DNA of 64,000 nucleotides, from NCBI RefSeq assembly GCF_000264785.1, contig NZ_AFJI01000075.1:1-64000 (forward strand), given 5' to 3'. The translations under genes and the position numbers were made by a program. This DNA comes from Edwardsiella ictaluri ATCC 33202 (GTDB lineage: Bacteria; Pseudomonadota; Gammaproteobacteria; Enterobacterales; Enterobacteriaceae). Below, in pieces: positions 9,701 to 17,746 of this stretch (its first letter is position 1; the number at the start of each line of letters is the position of its first letter). Below the pieces are notes generated by a model. The model was not told the DNA's origin. It did no database searches and saw nothing but the letters and a program-made list of their open reading frames with translations.

Positions 9701-9793
9701 CTTGGCCGTGGCATCCGGTGCAGCCATGGCCGGTGCGTTGAGGAGCAGGGCCGCGATGGATGCGGCCAGCAGGGTGCGATGCATGGATAACAT
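6725..9793 (-). CDS. Chondroitin sulfate ABC endolyase (chondroitinase ABC I)
   Basis: A 1022-residue secreted enzyme, one residue different in length from Proteus vulgaris chondroitinase ABC I and co-linear with it. It cuts chondroitin sulfates and dermatan sulfate inside the chain by beta-elimination. Signal peptide at residues 1-24 (cleavage near AMAA|PD). Counting from the ATG at 9793 places the catalytic residues at the family positions: His501 and Tyr508 (RHEGNYPGYSF), Arg560 (LAGRHPF) and Glu653 (SSEIYLKDNRYGRY). The N-terminal carbohydrate-binding jelly roll includes DKRAIMG and FWIYNEHPIDD. An AGGGA ribosome site precedes the ATG. The gene follows the autotransporter gene by 28 bp. 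Among the best supported calls in the window. Confidence 0.95.
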   Translation of the reverse strand: MLSMHRTLLAASIAALLLNAPAMAAPDATAKDRAEMMRSKIYSFDQPEDLRDITTTPGSRVALSDKRAIMGEQALVWDWQRGGSLLLRHAMNIPTDAQVSKIWGRAATPVLSFWIYNEHPIDDVLTVDLGNGLNGTNEADAGTQVKLNFRGWRAVGVSLNNDLANREMSGAGVRSDEDAAEPSVGRTLGDRIDTIRFRAPSGEKSGRLFIDRVMISVDDARYQWSDYHVKTRYTEPEIQFHRATPTLAMTPASQAGVELIRQRLIDEFVNGPQDSTLKAEADLGKLRAAFDALQIRQAADGTLSGRHLITDKQKILYQPEHLSAQDKAKFDRYVILGDYTTLMFNISHAYRQNSDPAVQRQLADMYLLMTRHLLDQGFARGSGLVTTHHWGYSARWWYISALLMNPVLDQARLTQPVYDALLWYSREFKASFDMKVGPESSNLDYFNTLSRQHLALLLLEPDPQQRIDLLNSFSHYISDALAQTPPGSNDGLRPDGTAWRHEGNYPGYSFPAFKNAAQLAYLLRGTPFALQQDGLDKLKQAMVAAWIYSNPQTGISLAGRHPFNSPSLESLTNAYYWLAISYDKRPDATLAAIYLRLANKTAADAKTLFGESLQPAALPQGFYAFNGGAFGIHRWHDKMVTLKAFNSNVWSSEIYLKDNRYGRYQSHGVVQIASLGPQEEQGYRQAGWDWNRMPGATTLHLPLEALNSPNRHTLMQRGTHPFSGTSSLDGRYGMLAFDLRPMRDQPSFDQALSALKSVLAVDDRLIMVGSDLNSSDDKHALETTLFQLANAAGRDSAIWVNGQRIDAATWQGSLQDGDWLIDADGNGYLLVQGPTAEVRRQLQHSADNKSMAPTEGEFSVAWLNHGKAVKNGAYQYLVVLDATPQRMHGLAQQLKQGNAPFTVIHSQDGVHVIRDNASQVTGYVFYRTQTLKDGPVIGVNRPAIVMTRPQDDGLVLSAVTPDLNMTRQKAAKPVTIEVTLRGRWQPAAPADGIACTARGDETRLRFSIDFGIPQQIALKKMP

Positions 9794-9821
9794 GGTAGAT
9801 TCCCTTTCCCGTATGCGCCGG

Positions 9822-11912
9822 TTAGAAACGATTGCCCAGGGTCAGGCCGATAACGCCTTCGCCGTAGCGGTCATCGCGGTTATAGCCCACACCGATCCCC
9901 AGGTTGAGCGACTCGCTGATATCCATGCGTGCGCTGGCATCGACGCGCAGCTGATTGCCACCCACCCGGGCGCCAACGGTCTCAAAGGTCGAGCCGCCGT
10001 TGGTGATGGAGACCAGCGCATGCTGCTGGAGGATGCGGCGATCGCCATCGAGATCGTGCAGGTAGCTGACCCGCATCGATGGCGTCAGCGTACCCCAGCC
10101 GGTGGCGTACTGCGCCCAGGCACTCAGGCCGCCACCCAGGTGGTTCAGGCTGTATTTCTGGCTGCTGTTGCTCAGGGAGAGGATGGAGCCGCTTTCACGC
10201 CAGGAGTCAAAGTTGAGCCACTGGTACTGGTAGGTGAGCATCGGGCGCAGGTGCAGGGCGCCCAGCTCCAGATTCAGACCCGCGTTGAGCTGGTAGCCCG
10301 CCTGCATGCCGGTATAGTCACCGTTGGCCCGGGTTTCTCCCTGCCAGCCGCTGTCGCCGCCGATCTGGCGTTCGCTGTTGACGCGCAGATAGCCGATGTT
10401 GAGGTTACCGTCGGCGAACAGTATGCCGCTGCGCCAGCCGAGGTAGGGCATCAGTTCGACCGCATCGATGCGTTTGCTCTGGGTCACACCGCGGCTGTCG
10501 GCCTGGCTATGGCTATAGCCGAGGGCGAAGCCGAGCATGGCGCTGTCGTCGATCTCCTGATCGGCGCCCAGGCTGATGCCGTAGCGGTTGATGCGAAAGC
10601 CGGTGGCGTAGTCATTGCCGCTCTGGGTGCCGTGGCCGTACAGGGTATTGACCCACAGGTTCCAGCCGCTGTCGCGCTCCTGCAGCGGTAGCTGACCCAG
10701 ATAGCCGAGCTGGCGCTGGGCGATATTGTTGCGCATGTCGCCGACCAATTGGTTGGCGGCGCGGATCTCACTGCCGTCGCTGTTGGGGGTCATCTGGTTG
10801 GCCAGTGTCGCGATGGCTTCGGCGTTGCTGCCGGCGGAGACCAGCAGCGCCAGCGCCTGGTCAGAGGCGGCGCTGTGGGTACCGTTAAATTCACTGAGTA
10901 CGTTGGGGACGATGAAGGCGGTGGTGCGCAGCGCATTGGATGAGGCGCCGCCCTGCTCCGCCAGGGCGGCAAAGATGCTGGCACCGCCGTAGCTGACACC
11001 GTAGTTGACGATCAGCTGATTACCGCTGACACCGCCGTTCATCTGCGGCGGAGAGGCCTCTATCCAGGAGTTGGTTTGGGTCAGCAGCGGGGAGATGTCG
11101 AGTTTGGCACCATCCGTACCGGTGATAGTGACCTTGTCGGCGTTGGTGATGCCCTCGGTGGCCTCGATCAGCACAATATCTTTATTGATAATGTTCGAAA
11201 TATGACTGCCATTGTACCCCATGCTGACGGTGCTGCCTTCCTTATGGAGGGAGAGTTTGTCGACCCGCAGTATGGCTTCATCCAGGTTGGTCCGGTCGTT
11301 GAGCTGAAAGACCAGATTACTGTCTTTCTGGTTTACGAAGGTTCCGCCGAAGTGGATGGTGCTGTCTTGTCCGATTATGGTCAGTGTGCCCCAGTTTTCG
11401 ACCGTATTAAATCCGCTGATATTGTTACCGTTGAAGATGGCGGTACTGTTGTTAAGGGCAAAGTTGATCTTGTTGCCTTTTTCGGTGTTACCGTTGCCCA
11501 GGATATCGCCGATAATGGTGCTGCCCTCGACGATGTCTGCGCGCATCGGCCCGCTTGCCTGACGAAAGTCCATGGCGATGCCATTGCCGCCCTGGACGGT
11601 TGCACCGCCTTTGACACTGAAGATTCGTCCGGGGGTGAAACTCCCGTCGACCTGAATGGCAGTGCCCTGGTCACTGATTATGTTGACGCCGTTGATATAG
11701 ACATTGCTGGTGACCGTGGTGCCTTTTTCAACCAGCATAGCGGGGGTGTCCGGAGCACTGACGACGATATTTTTATTTATCGTTGCGCCGCTCTCGCCAA
11801 TGATCATGGTATTGCAGATATCGCTGGCGGGATCGCAATCTGCCGCCCAGGCAGTATTATAGAGTGCAGAGACAATGGCGGTATAAAGGAAAAGATGCTG
11901 GTATTTATTCAC
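9822..11912 (-). CDS. Small autotransporter with beta-barrel domain
   Basis: A 696-residue type V secreted protein. GTG start at 11912 with GAGG seven bases upstream. Signal peptide at residues 1-23 (ending AWA|AD), then a passenger of about 370 residues rich in Gly, Asn, Thr and Ile with short repeated beta strands (GNGNTEKGNKINF, NNSTAIFNGNNISGFNTVENWGTL), typical of a beta-helix, and a C-terminal autotransporter barrel of about 280 residues ending in aromatic Phe (LTLGNRF). Two cysteines (DCDPASDIC) lie just after the signal. Position between the porin and chondroitinase genes, with 35 and 28 bp gaps, indicates co-expression with GAG breakdown. A GAG-binding or adhesion role is inference; no enzyme motif is visible in the passenger. 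Confidence 0.85.
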   Translation of the reverse strand: MNKYQHLFLYTAIVSALYNTAWAADCDPASDICNTMIIGESGATINKNIVVSAPDTPAMLVEKGTTVTSNVYINGVNIISDQGTAIQVDGSFTPGRIFSVKGGATVQGGNGIAMDFRQASGPMRADIVEGSTIIGDILGNGNTEKGNKINFALNNSTAIFNGNNISGFNTVENWGTLTIIGQDSTIHFGGTFVNQKDSNLVFQLNDRTNLDEAILRVDKLSLHKEGSTVSMGYNGSHISNIINKDIVLIEATEGITNADKVTITGTDGAKLDISPLLTQTNSWIEASPPQMNGGVSGNQLIVNYGVSYGGASIFAALAEQGGASSNALRTTAFIVPNVLSEFNGTHSAASDQALALLVSAGSNAEAIATLANQMTPNSDGSEIRAANQLVGDMRNNIAQRQLGYLGQLPLQERDSGWNLWVNTLYGHGTQSGNDYATGFRINRYGISLGADQEIDDSAMLGFALGYSHSQADSRGVTQSKRIDAVELMPYLGWRSGILFADGNLNIGYLRVNSERQIGGDSGWQGETRANGDYTGMQAGYQLNAGLNLELGALHLRPMLTYQYQWLNFDSWRESGSILSLSNSSQKYSLNHLGGGLSAWAQYATGWGTLTPSMRVSYLHDLDGDRRILQQHALVSITNGGSTFETVGARVGGNQLRVDASARMDISESLNLGIGVGYNRDDRYGEGVIGLTLGNRF

Positions 11913-11947
11913 GTGATAACCTCGGTGTTGGTATTCTTATTAGTGGA

Positions 11948-12832
11948 TTAGAAACTGGCGCGTACGGCAACCTTAAAGTAGTCGTACTCGGTTTTCTTAT
12001 CGCTATCTTTGGTTTTGATTTTTTCGTGATAATACTCAGTCATGACACGCCACTGATTATTAATCGGGTAAGCCAGCTGCAATGTGTAGCGTGACATATC
12101 TTTCTTGATCACATCACCCAGGGCATTACGCTCGGTAATTTCGCCGAATACTGATTGACGGGTTGAAGGTGAAATGACTAAGCCGATGGGGGTGTTCCAG
12201 TTTAAATATAAACGCACCTGCTGATTGCGTTGGATTTCACGGGTGTCAAACTCATTCTGCTTATTGGCGTGCTTGCCACCTTGGAAATAGGCCAGGGTAG
12301 TATTGATATTGGGAGTAATAAAGTAACGAATACCCGGCTCGAATTCCCATGACAGATAATCGGTGTTGGTGGTCAGCCCTTTCTTCAGATCCTCTTTCTT
12401 TTCGATGCTGAACATGCCGCTGCCCGCCAGCGCCCAGCTGTTGGAGAGGTTGTAGTAATAGGAGGTCTTGGTGCTATAGAAATCGACGGTGAGGCGGTTG
12501 CCATTGTCATAGGAGGTAGTATCCTGGCGTACCTTGAAGCTGGGCTGGATCCAACCGTTATTGATCTTGTAGCGATAGCCCGCCTGGAGATCCAAACGCT
12601 GATAGCGGCTGTTGTTATCGGCTTCACGCTGACGTAGTCCGGCATCAAAATACCAGTTTGATTTAGTTGGGTTAATATTGATATCTAAGCGGTAACCCGA
12701 ATAGTTCGCAGGCGTATCGTAGTCGGCGGTTTCCCAGGAAAATATGGTATTAATATTGGCCGCTTGCGCACAGAGGGAGGTCAGCGACAGTGCAATAAAC
12801 GATCCCAGAAGTAATTGATTGTTCTTGTTCAT
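11948..12832 (-). CDS. Monomeric outer-membrane porin (OmpG/KdgM-like)
   Basis: A 294-residue outer-membrane beta-barrel with a 24-residue signal peptide (ending CAQA|AN) and alternating aromatic strands ending in a terminal Phe. Length is close to OmpG (301) and longer than KdgM (about 236). The segment EFDTREIQRNQQVRLYLNW resembles OmpG, while the strand style (SGYRLDIN, LDLQAGYRYKINNG) recalls oligosaccharide-specific KdgM porins. Such single-chain porins admit acidic oligosaccharides, which fits uptake of unsaturated chondroitin fragments here. Third position is within the sulfatase-to-ABC II operon, 147 bp after the sulfatase gene. The gene is visibly more AT-rich than its neighbours. 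Substrate is inferred from context only. Confidence 0.8.
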   Translation of the reverse strand: MNKNNQLLLGSFIALSLTSLCAQAANINTIFSWETADYDTPANYSGYRLDININPTKSNWYFDAGLRQREADNNSRYQRLDLQAGYRYKINNGWIQPSFKVRQDTTSYDNGNRLTVDFYSTKTSYYYNLSNSWALAGSGMFSIEKKEDLKKGLTTNTDYLSWEFEPGIRYFITPNINTTLAYFQGGKHANKQNEFDTREIQRNQQVRLYLNWNTPIGLVISPSTRQSVFGEITERNALGDVIKKDMSRYTLQLAYPINNQWRVMTEYYHEKIKTKDSDKKTEYDYFKVAVRASF

Positions 12833-12979
12833 AGCATTCCTTACGATAATATCAACCGTGATGAATTAATGCTTTTGTTTATATTGTTATGGTTGTCTTT
12901 CGCACGTAAAGCCATCGCTGCCCTTACTATCGACAGCGCCGACAGTAAGGGGAGGGGAAAATACGTACGCTGGGTTGCG

Positions 12980-14545
12980 TTAACTGGCTTTAGCGCACTC
13001 AGCCACTTTTTTATTCAGTTTATTGGTGGTGGCGGTGGTAAATTCAACCGGACGCCAAGAGTCACCGGTTTTTTCCAGCCATGGAATTAATTCTTCATCG
13101 GTGAGTTTTTTAATCAGATGATCATTGCCAGAGGCAATATTCTTCATCTGATAGGGATCGTTAATATTATCGTACAAGGTATATTTCAGCGGCTGGCCAT
13201 CCTGTCTATCGATAACCAGAGTATGGCTGGCGGTACGTACACCGCGGCGGCCGAAAGAGGGTTCGCCGTAGGGAACAAACAGGTACAGCTGGGAGCTGGC
13301 CGTTTCGCCCTTACCCTCGGTGATGCGCGATGCCAGGTTGCTGCCCTCGACCGTGCCGGGGATCCACTGTTCCAGTCCCATCAGACCGAGGATGGTCGGG
13401 TAGATGTCCGGCGCCGACATCAGTGCATCGTCGTTGCCCGGGGCGATCTTGCCCGGCAGGCGGAACATCATCGGGATGCGTATCGCCTCTTCATATGCCA
13501 CGTTTTTGGTCGGTTGGCCATTGGCCCCGAGACAGCAGCCGTGATCGGAGAAGAACACCACCAGGGTGTTATCCGCCAGCCCCTGCTTGTCCAGCTCAGC
13601 CAGGATGCGGCCAAATTGTTCGTCGACCCCGTTGACCATCGCCATATACTCCTTGAAGTACTGCGGGCCATAGCCTTCCTGATAGTTGGCCTGCCAGTCG
13701 ACGTTGGGACGGGTGTTGAGATCGCGCGAGCTCTTGCCCGGGAAGCGGTCCAGGTATTTTTGCGGCACCTGATCGTAGGGGGAGTGCGGCGGGTTCATGG
13801 ACACCACCAGCGCGAACGGCTTGTCGGCGGCGCGGAAGCTGCCTTTCTCATTGCGCAGGAACTTAATGGCCATATCGGCTTCGTGTTCGGCGCTCCACTG
13901 ATCGACATACACCGGCGACTCACGCGGCGTATTATTGCCCCAGTACATCGGGCGCATATGCAGATCGTAGGTGCCGTAGGAGTACCAGAAGTCAAAGCCG
14001 TGGCGGCGATCCGGTGCGGTCCACTCGTTCCAGTAGCGCCCCTCCATCGGGTTGTTGTAGCTCTCTATAAAGGGGGCGTGGGGGGCGTCCAGATGCCATT
14101 TGCCGATGTAACCGGTGCTGTAGTCCAGCTTTTTCAGTACGTCTGACCAACATTGGGCATAACGCGACAGCTCAATTCCGACCTTGCCGCCAAAGTCATG
14201 TGCGTTGCCGGTGATGCCGTTGCGGATCGGGTACTGCCCGGTCATCAGCATGCCGCGGAACGGTGTACACAGCGGGTAGTTGGATACGGCCTGGCGCATT
14301 ACGCGAGACTGTTTGGCGAAGGCGTTCAAATTCGGCGTCAGTGAGGGGTCCTGTCCCATAAACTGCAGCGCCTGGGTACGGAATTCGTCGGGAAACACGA
14401 TCAGCAGATTCGGCGCATTTGCCGGTCTGGCCAGTGCACCTTTTCCCTGCTCCTGTCCCAGCGTGGCGGCGATGGCAGCCGGCGCAGAGATGGCTGCACC
14501 TCCGGCGGCCAATCCTTTCAGAAAGCTCCTGCGAGTAACGGACAT
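12980..14545 (-). CDS. Tat-exported type I sulfatase
   Basis: A 521-residue sulfatase of the alkaline phosphatase superfamily that hydrolyses sulfate esters. The ATG at 14545, four bases after an AAGGGGGG ribosome site, is preferred to the TTG just before it. The N-terminus carries a twin-arginine signal (TRRSFLKGLAAGGAA...APAAIAA). The formylglycine signature CXPXR is present as CTPFRG, so Cys93 would become formylglycine. Metal and substrate residues are suggested by FPDEFR, KWHLDAPH and FSDHGCCLG. First gene of the GAG operon, so desulfation of chondroitin/dermatan fragments is likely, but the position of the sulfate removed cannot be told. No formylglycine-generating enzyme or anSME gene lies in the window. 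Confidence 0.9.
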   Translation of the reverse strand: MSVTRRSFLKGLAAGGAAISAPAAIAATLGQEQGKGALARPANAPNLLIVFPDEFRTQALQFMGQDPSLTPNLNAFAKQSRVMRQAVSNYPLCTPFRGMLMTGQYPIRNGITGNAHDFGGKVGIELSRYAQCWSDVLKKLDYSTGYIGKWHLDAPHAPFIESYNNPMEGRYWNEWTAPDRRHGFDFWYSYGTYDLHMRPMYWGNNTPRESPVYVDQWSAEHEADMAIKFLRNEKGSFRAADKPFALVVSMNPPHSPYDQVPQKYLDRFPGKSSRDLNTRPNVDWQANYQEGYGPQYFKEYMAMVNGVDEQFGRILAELDKQGLADNTLVVFFSDHGCCLGANGQPTKNVAYEEAIRIPMMFRLPGKIAPGNDDALMSAPDIYPTILGLMGLEQWIPGTVEGSNLASRITEGKGETASSQLYLFVPYGEPSFGRRGVRTASHTLVIDRQDGQPLKYTLYDNINDPYQMKNIASGNDHLIKKLTDEELIPWLEKTGDSWRPVEFTTATTNKLNKKVAECAKAS

Positions 14546-14989
14546 CAACCCCCCTTATTGCTTTTGCGTTTTCTTTCGTTTGGTTTTTACACATCTTATT
14601 TATACTTTTTGTGCAGCTCAAATCATAAATTAACGAAAATTATGGAAATTAAAGCAAGATCACACTAAATACAGCGCAGCGTGATGAAAGGGCGAGAAGA
14701 GGGAGATAAAACTGTGAGGGAGTTAACAGGTATTTCCGCGTAGTCTACGGTTTTTAAAGGCATTAGTATGCGATAGTCATGCGGATATCGTTAGGGTTAA
14801 GGCAACGGGTTTCCGTGGCGAACCGGCGCTGACCGTCGCGCGCTGAAAATAGCAACGCATGTAATCGAAAGCGTCGTGATTAATAGATAAATAACGATAA
14901 ATCATGTTATTGCATTTTTTTTTATTTTATAGAAATAAAAACGAAAGAATGATGCACAGCAAGATTGTGCGATAAATGATCTTTGTCTT
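14546..14989. promoter_or_regulatory. Upstream region of the GAG operon with a CRP-like site
   Basis: An AT-rich gap of 444 bp between the sulfatase start and the lysR stop should contain the operon promoter. At 14713-14728 TGTGA-N6-TAACA matches nine of ten core bases of the CRP consensus and lies about 170 bp upstream of the sulfatase ATG. No gene was seen in the gap, and no regulator of the operon is encoded nearby. Confidence 0.35.
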
Positions 14990-15925
14990 TCAATGGTTTT
15001 CGTTACTGTCATAAGGCTCTCGCAGGTGCTCGGCGACAGCCGCGAGCTCCTCCTGCAGCGAGACGATAAGGGCATCTACGACGGCAGAGCCGGGACGGTG
15101 GCGCGGGCGGATCAGGCTGACGGTAAAGGGAACGGCTACGCTGAAGGGGCGCCATGCCAGCCCGCGGCCGACGAAGTCCAGTGCGGTCAGCGGATTGACG
15201 ATAGACAGCCCGATTCCCTGACGCACCAGGGCGCAGACGGCGGCGGCACTGTGGGTTTCTGCCACCATCCGGCGTGCGACCCCGGCCCGTTGAAACAGGG
15301 CATCCAGGGTATGGCGATAGCTATCACCGGCCGACAGGCTGATATAGGGCTGCGCCGCAAAGTGCGCCGGGGTCAGGATGGCATGGTGTAGCAGCGGGTG
15401 ATCGGCCGGCATGACGCAGACCTCATTCAGCGTCGCCAGGGCGTGGCGCTCGCAGCCCGGCGGCGTGCTGCACTCTTCCGTCAGTCCCAGATCGTAACGC
15501 TGGGCCGAAAGCCACTCTTCCAGCAGGGGAGACTCCTGCGGGGTAATGGTAAGGCTGACCTCCGGATAGCATTCAAGAAAGCGGCGGCAGACCTGCGGCA
15601 GCAGAGACTGAGAGAATGCCGGCAGGCAGACGATGTCCAATGTGGCGCGGCGGAACTGGCGGATCTGGCTGGCGGCGTCCTCGATACGCTCAAGACCACA
15701 GTAGGCGCGCTGCACCTCTTCAAACAGCTGTAGTCCCTGGGCGGTTGGCCGCAGCCGACCGCGTACCCGGTCGAACAGCTTCAGTGCCAGCAGCTGCTCA
15801 AAGCGGGCCAGTTCGCGGCTGACGGTCGGCTGAGATGTACGTAGCTGCGTGGCAGCCTCGGTGAGATTGCCGCTGGTCATCACGGCATGGAAGATGGCGA
15901 CCTGACGCAGGGAAATACGGTGCAT
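14990..15925 (-). CDS. lysR: LysR, transcriptional activator of lysA
   Basis: A 311-residue LysR-type regulator and the founding member of its family: it activates lysA when lysine is low. The ATG at 15925 (MHRISLRQVAIFHAV) is chosen because it reproduces the E. coli length; the frame is open for 49 codons further upstream. N-terminal winged helix-turn-helix at residues about 5-65 (SGNLTEAATQLRTSQPTVSRELARFE), then an effector-binding domain with conserved QESPLLEEWLSAQRYDLGLTE and AVPFTVSLIRP stretches. Divergent from lysA with a 145-bp shared control region, the classical arrangement for this regulator and its target. Confidence 0.95.
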   Translation of the reverse strand: MHRISLRQVAIFHAVMTSGNLTEAATQLRTSQPTVSRELARFEQLLALKLFDRVRGRLRPTAQGLQLFEEVQRAYCGLERIEDAASQIRQFRRATLDIVCLPAFSQSLLPQVCRRFLECYPEVSLTITPQESPLLEEWLSAQRYDLGLTEECSTPPGCERHALATLNEVCVMPADHPLLHHAILTPAHFAAQPYISLSAGDSYRHTLDALFQRAGVARRMVAETHSAAAVCALVRQGIGLSIVNPLTALDFVGRGLAWRPFSVAVPFTVSLIRPRHRPGSAVVDALIVSLQEELAAVAEHLREPYDSNENH

Positions 15926-16070
15926 GGTGGGCTCCGGCGGCACACGGCCGTACAGGAAACGGGCGTATTCCATATCATAAATGAATAGACTTGTGACAAA
16001 TAGATATTTTTTATTCTCTCTGGGCGCTGCTACATAGAGGGTAATGCTGATTTTTCCGGAGCCTTTTACC

Positions 16071-17330
16071 ATGCCCTATCCCCTGAATCAGGCCGGTTAT
16101 GCCCTGAATGACACGCTGCTTTCCGCTCTGCCGGGCCGCTTTGGTACACCGCTGTGGGTTTATGACGCAGCGTTGATCGAACGCCAGATAGCCTCTCTAC
16201 GCACCTTCGACACCATTCGCTTCGCTCAGAAAGCCTGCTCCAACCTGCATATTCTGCGACTGATGCGTCAGGCCGGTGTGAAGGTGGATGCGGTATCGCT
16301 GGGGGAGATTGAGCGGGCGCTGATGGCGGGGTTCCGTCCGGACGCTGACGATGAGGAGATCGTCTTTACCGCCGACGTGATCGATGAGGCGACGCTGGAT
16401 CGGATCTGTGCATTGGGGATCACGGTTAACGCCGGATCCTGTGACATGCTGCGTCAGCTGGGCTGCAGGGCATCCGGCCATCCGGTCTGGCTGCGTATCA
16501 ACCCGGGTTTTGGCCACGGCCACAGCCAGAAGACCAATACCGGCGGAGAAAACAGCAAGCACGGTATCTGGTATCAGGATTTGGCACAGGCGTTGGCCCT
16601 GATCGATACTTACGGCCTGCGTCTGGTCGGCCTGCATATGCACATTGGCTCCGGCGTGGATTATGACCACCTGGCCCGGGTCTGCGATACGCTGGCCAAC
16701 CAGGCGATCGCGCTGGGGCGCGACATTCAGGCGATTTCAGCCGGTGGGGGACTCAGCATCCCCTACCGCGACGGCGACGCGTCGGTGGACGTCAGGCACT
16801 ACTACGGGCTGTGGGATGCCGCGCGGCGGCGTATCGCTGAACATCTGGGGCATCCGGTGCGTCTGGAGATCGAGCCGGGACGCTATCTGGTGGCGCAGTC
16901 CGGTGTACTGCTGGCGCAGGTGCGGGCAGTGAAGTCGATGGGAGCGCGCCATTTTGTTCTGGCGGACGCCGGGTTTAACGATCTGATGCGCCCGGCAATG
17001 TACGGCAGCCATCACCATATTTCACTGCTGCCTCAGGATGGTCGCGACGTCACGACGCCGTGTATCGAAACGGTGGTGGGGGGACCGCTGTGTGAGTCGG
17101 GTGATGTGTTTACCCAGCGTGAAGGGGGGAGGGTAACCTCGTGTGCGCTGCCGGCGGTGCAGGTGGGAGACTGGCTGGTGTTTCACGATACCGGCGCCTA
17201 CGGCGCATCGATGTCCTCCAACTATAACAGTCGTCCGCTGCTGCCGGAGGTGCTGGTGGAGGGGGACTCGGTTCGGCTGATCCGTCGGCGCCAGCGAATG
17301 GATGAGCTATTGGCGCTGGAGCAAATATAA
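16071..17330 (+). CDS. lysA: Diaminopimelate decarboxylase
   Basis: A 419-residue PLP enzyme that decarboxylates meso-diaminopimelate to L-lysine, the last step of lysine synthesis. The ATG at 16071 gives the family length; a frame from 16044 would add nine unsupported residues. Visible signatures are FAQKACSN with the PLP-binding lysine, GHGHSQKTNTGGENSKHG, the HMHIGSG loop, the phosphate-binding glycine run SAGGGLSIPY, EIEPGRYLV, and GPLCESGDVF with the substrate-site cysteine. Divergent from lysR. In E. coli lysA is followed convergently by galR; here galR is some 22 kb away because the FHL locus lies in between. Confidence 0.97.
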   Translation: MPYPLNQAGYALNDTLLSALPGRFGTPLWVYDAALIERQIASLRTFDTIRFAQKACSNLHILRLMRQAGVKVDAVSLGEIERALMAGFRPDADDEEIVFTADVIDEATLDRICALGITVNAGSCDMLRQLGCRASGHPVWLRINPGFGHGHSQKTNTGGENSKHGIWYQDLAQALALIDTYGLRLVGLHMHIGSGVDYDHLARVCDTLANQAIALGRDIQAISAGGGLSIPYRDGDASVDVRHYYGLWDAARRRIAEHLGHPVRLEIEPGRYLVAQSGVLLAQVRAVKSMGARHFVLADAGFNDLMRPAMYGSHHHISLLPQDGRDVTTPCIETVVGGPLCESGDVFTQREGGRVTSCALPAVQVGDWLVFHDTGAYGASMSSNYNSRPLLPEVLVEGDSVRLIRRRQRMDELLALEQI

Positions 17331-17746
17331 TAACTCCAGGTATTGTTCCGTGGCATAGCTCTCAAATTAAACGTATTAAATTGTTGCCTTATGTTTCACA
17401 GACCAACAATAACGTTATTTAACTAATGAGATCATATTTCCCCCAGAGCGGATCGCCTACACTCGGTGGCCTGATTTCTTACTGTGTGCTTGGGTTGGTC
17501 CGTATCCCGTAGCGGGACGGTAGCGGCGATCATGGTGTCCCAGAGTAAAGCCAAATGGCAAGATGCCCCCCAGTACGCCGTGAGTCACGCAGCGGTGGGC
17601 CTTTGGCTCCGCTGCGTAGCGCGTGCCAGAAATGGGTACTCTGCACCAGTTGGACCGGAGCCATAGGCTGCCGCCCGCCTCTTGCCTCCCATTTTTGGCT
17701 CAGCGCCGACGCCACGCACCGTTACAGCAATGGGATACAGTCGAGT
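17331..17746 (+). promoter_or_regulatory. lysA-fhlA intergenic region / fhlA leader
   Basis: 416 bp with no supported gene. A hairpin near 17499-17518 (TCCCG/CGGGA flanked by CCGT/CGG) could belong to the lysA 3' end or the fhlA leader. The frame of fhlA stays open back to 17555 but that part does not resemble FhlA. No sigma-54 motif was seen here, so fhlA is probably transcribed by a sigma-70 type promoter that I cannot place. Confidence 0.35.
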
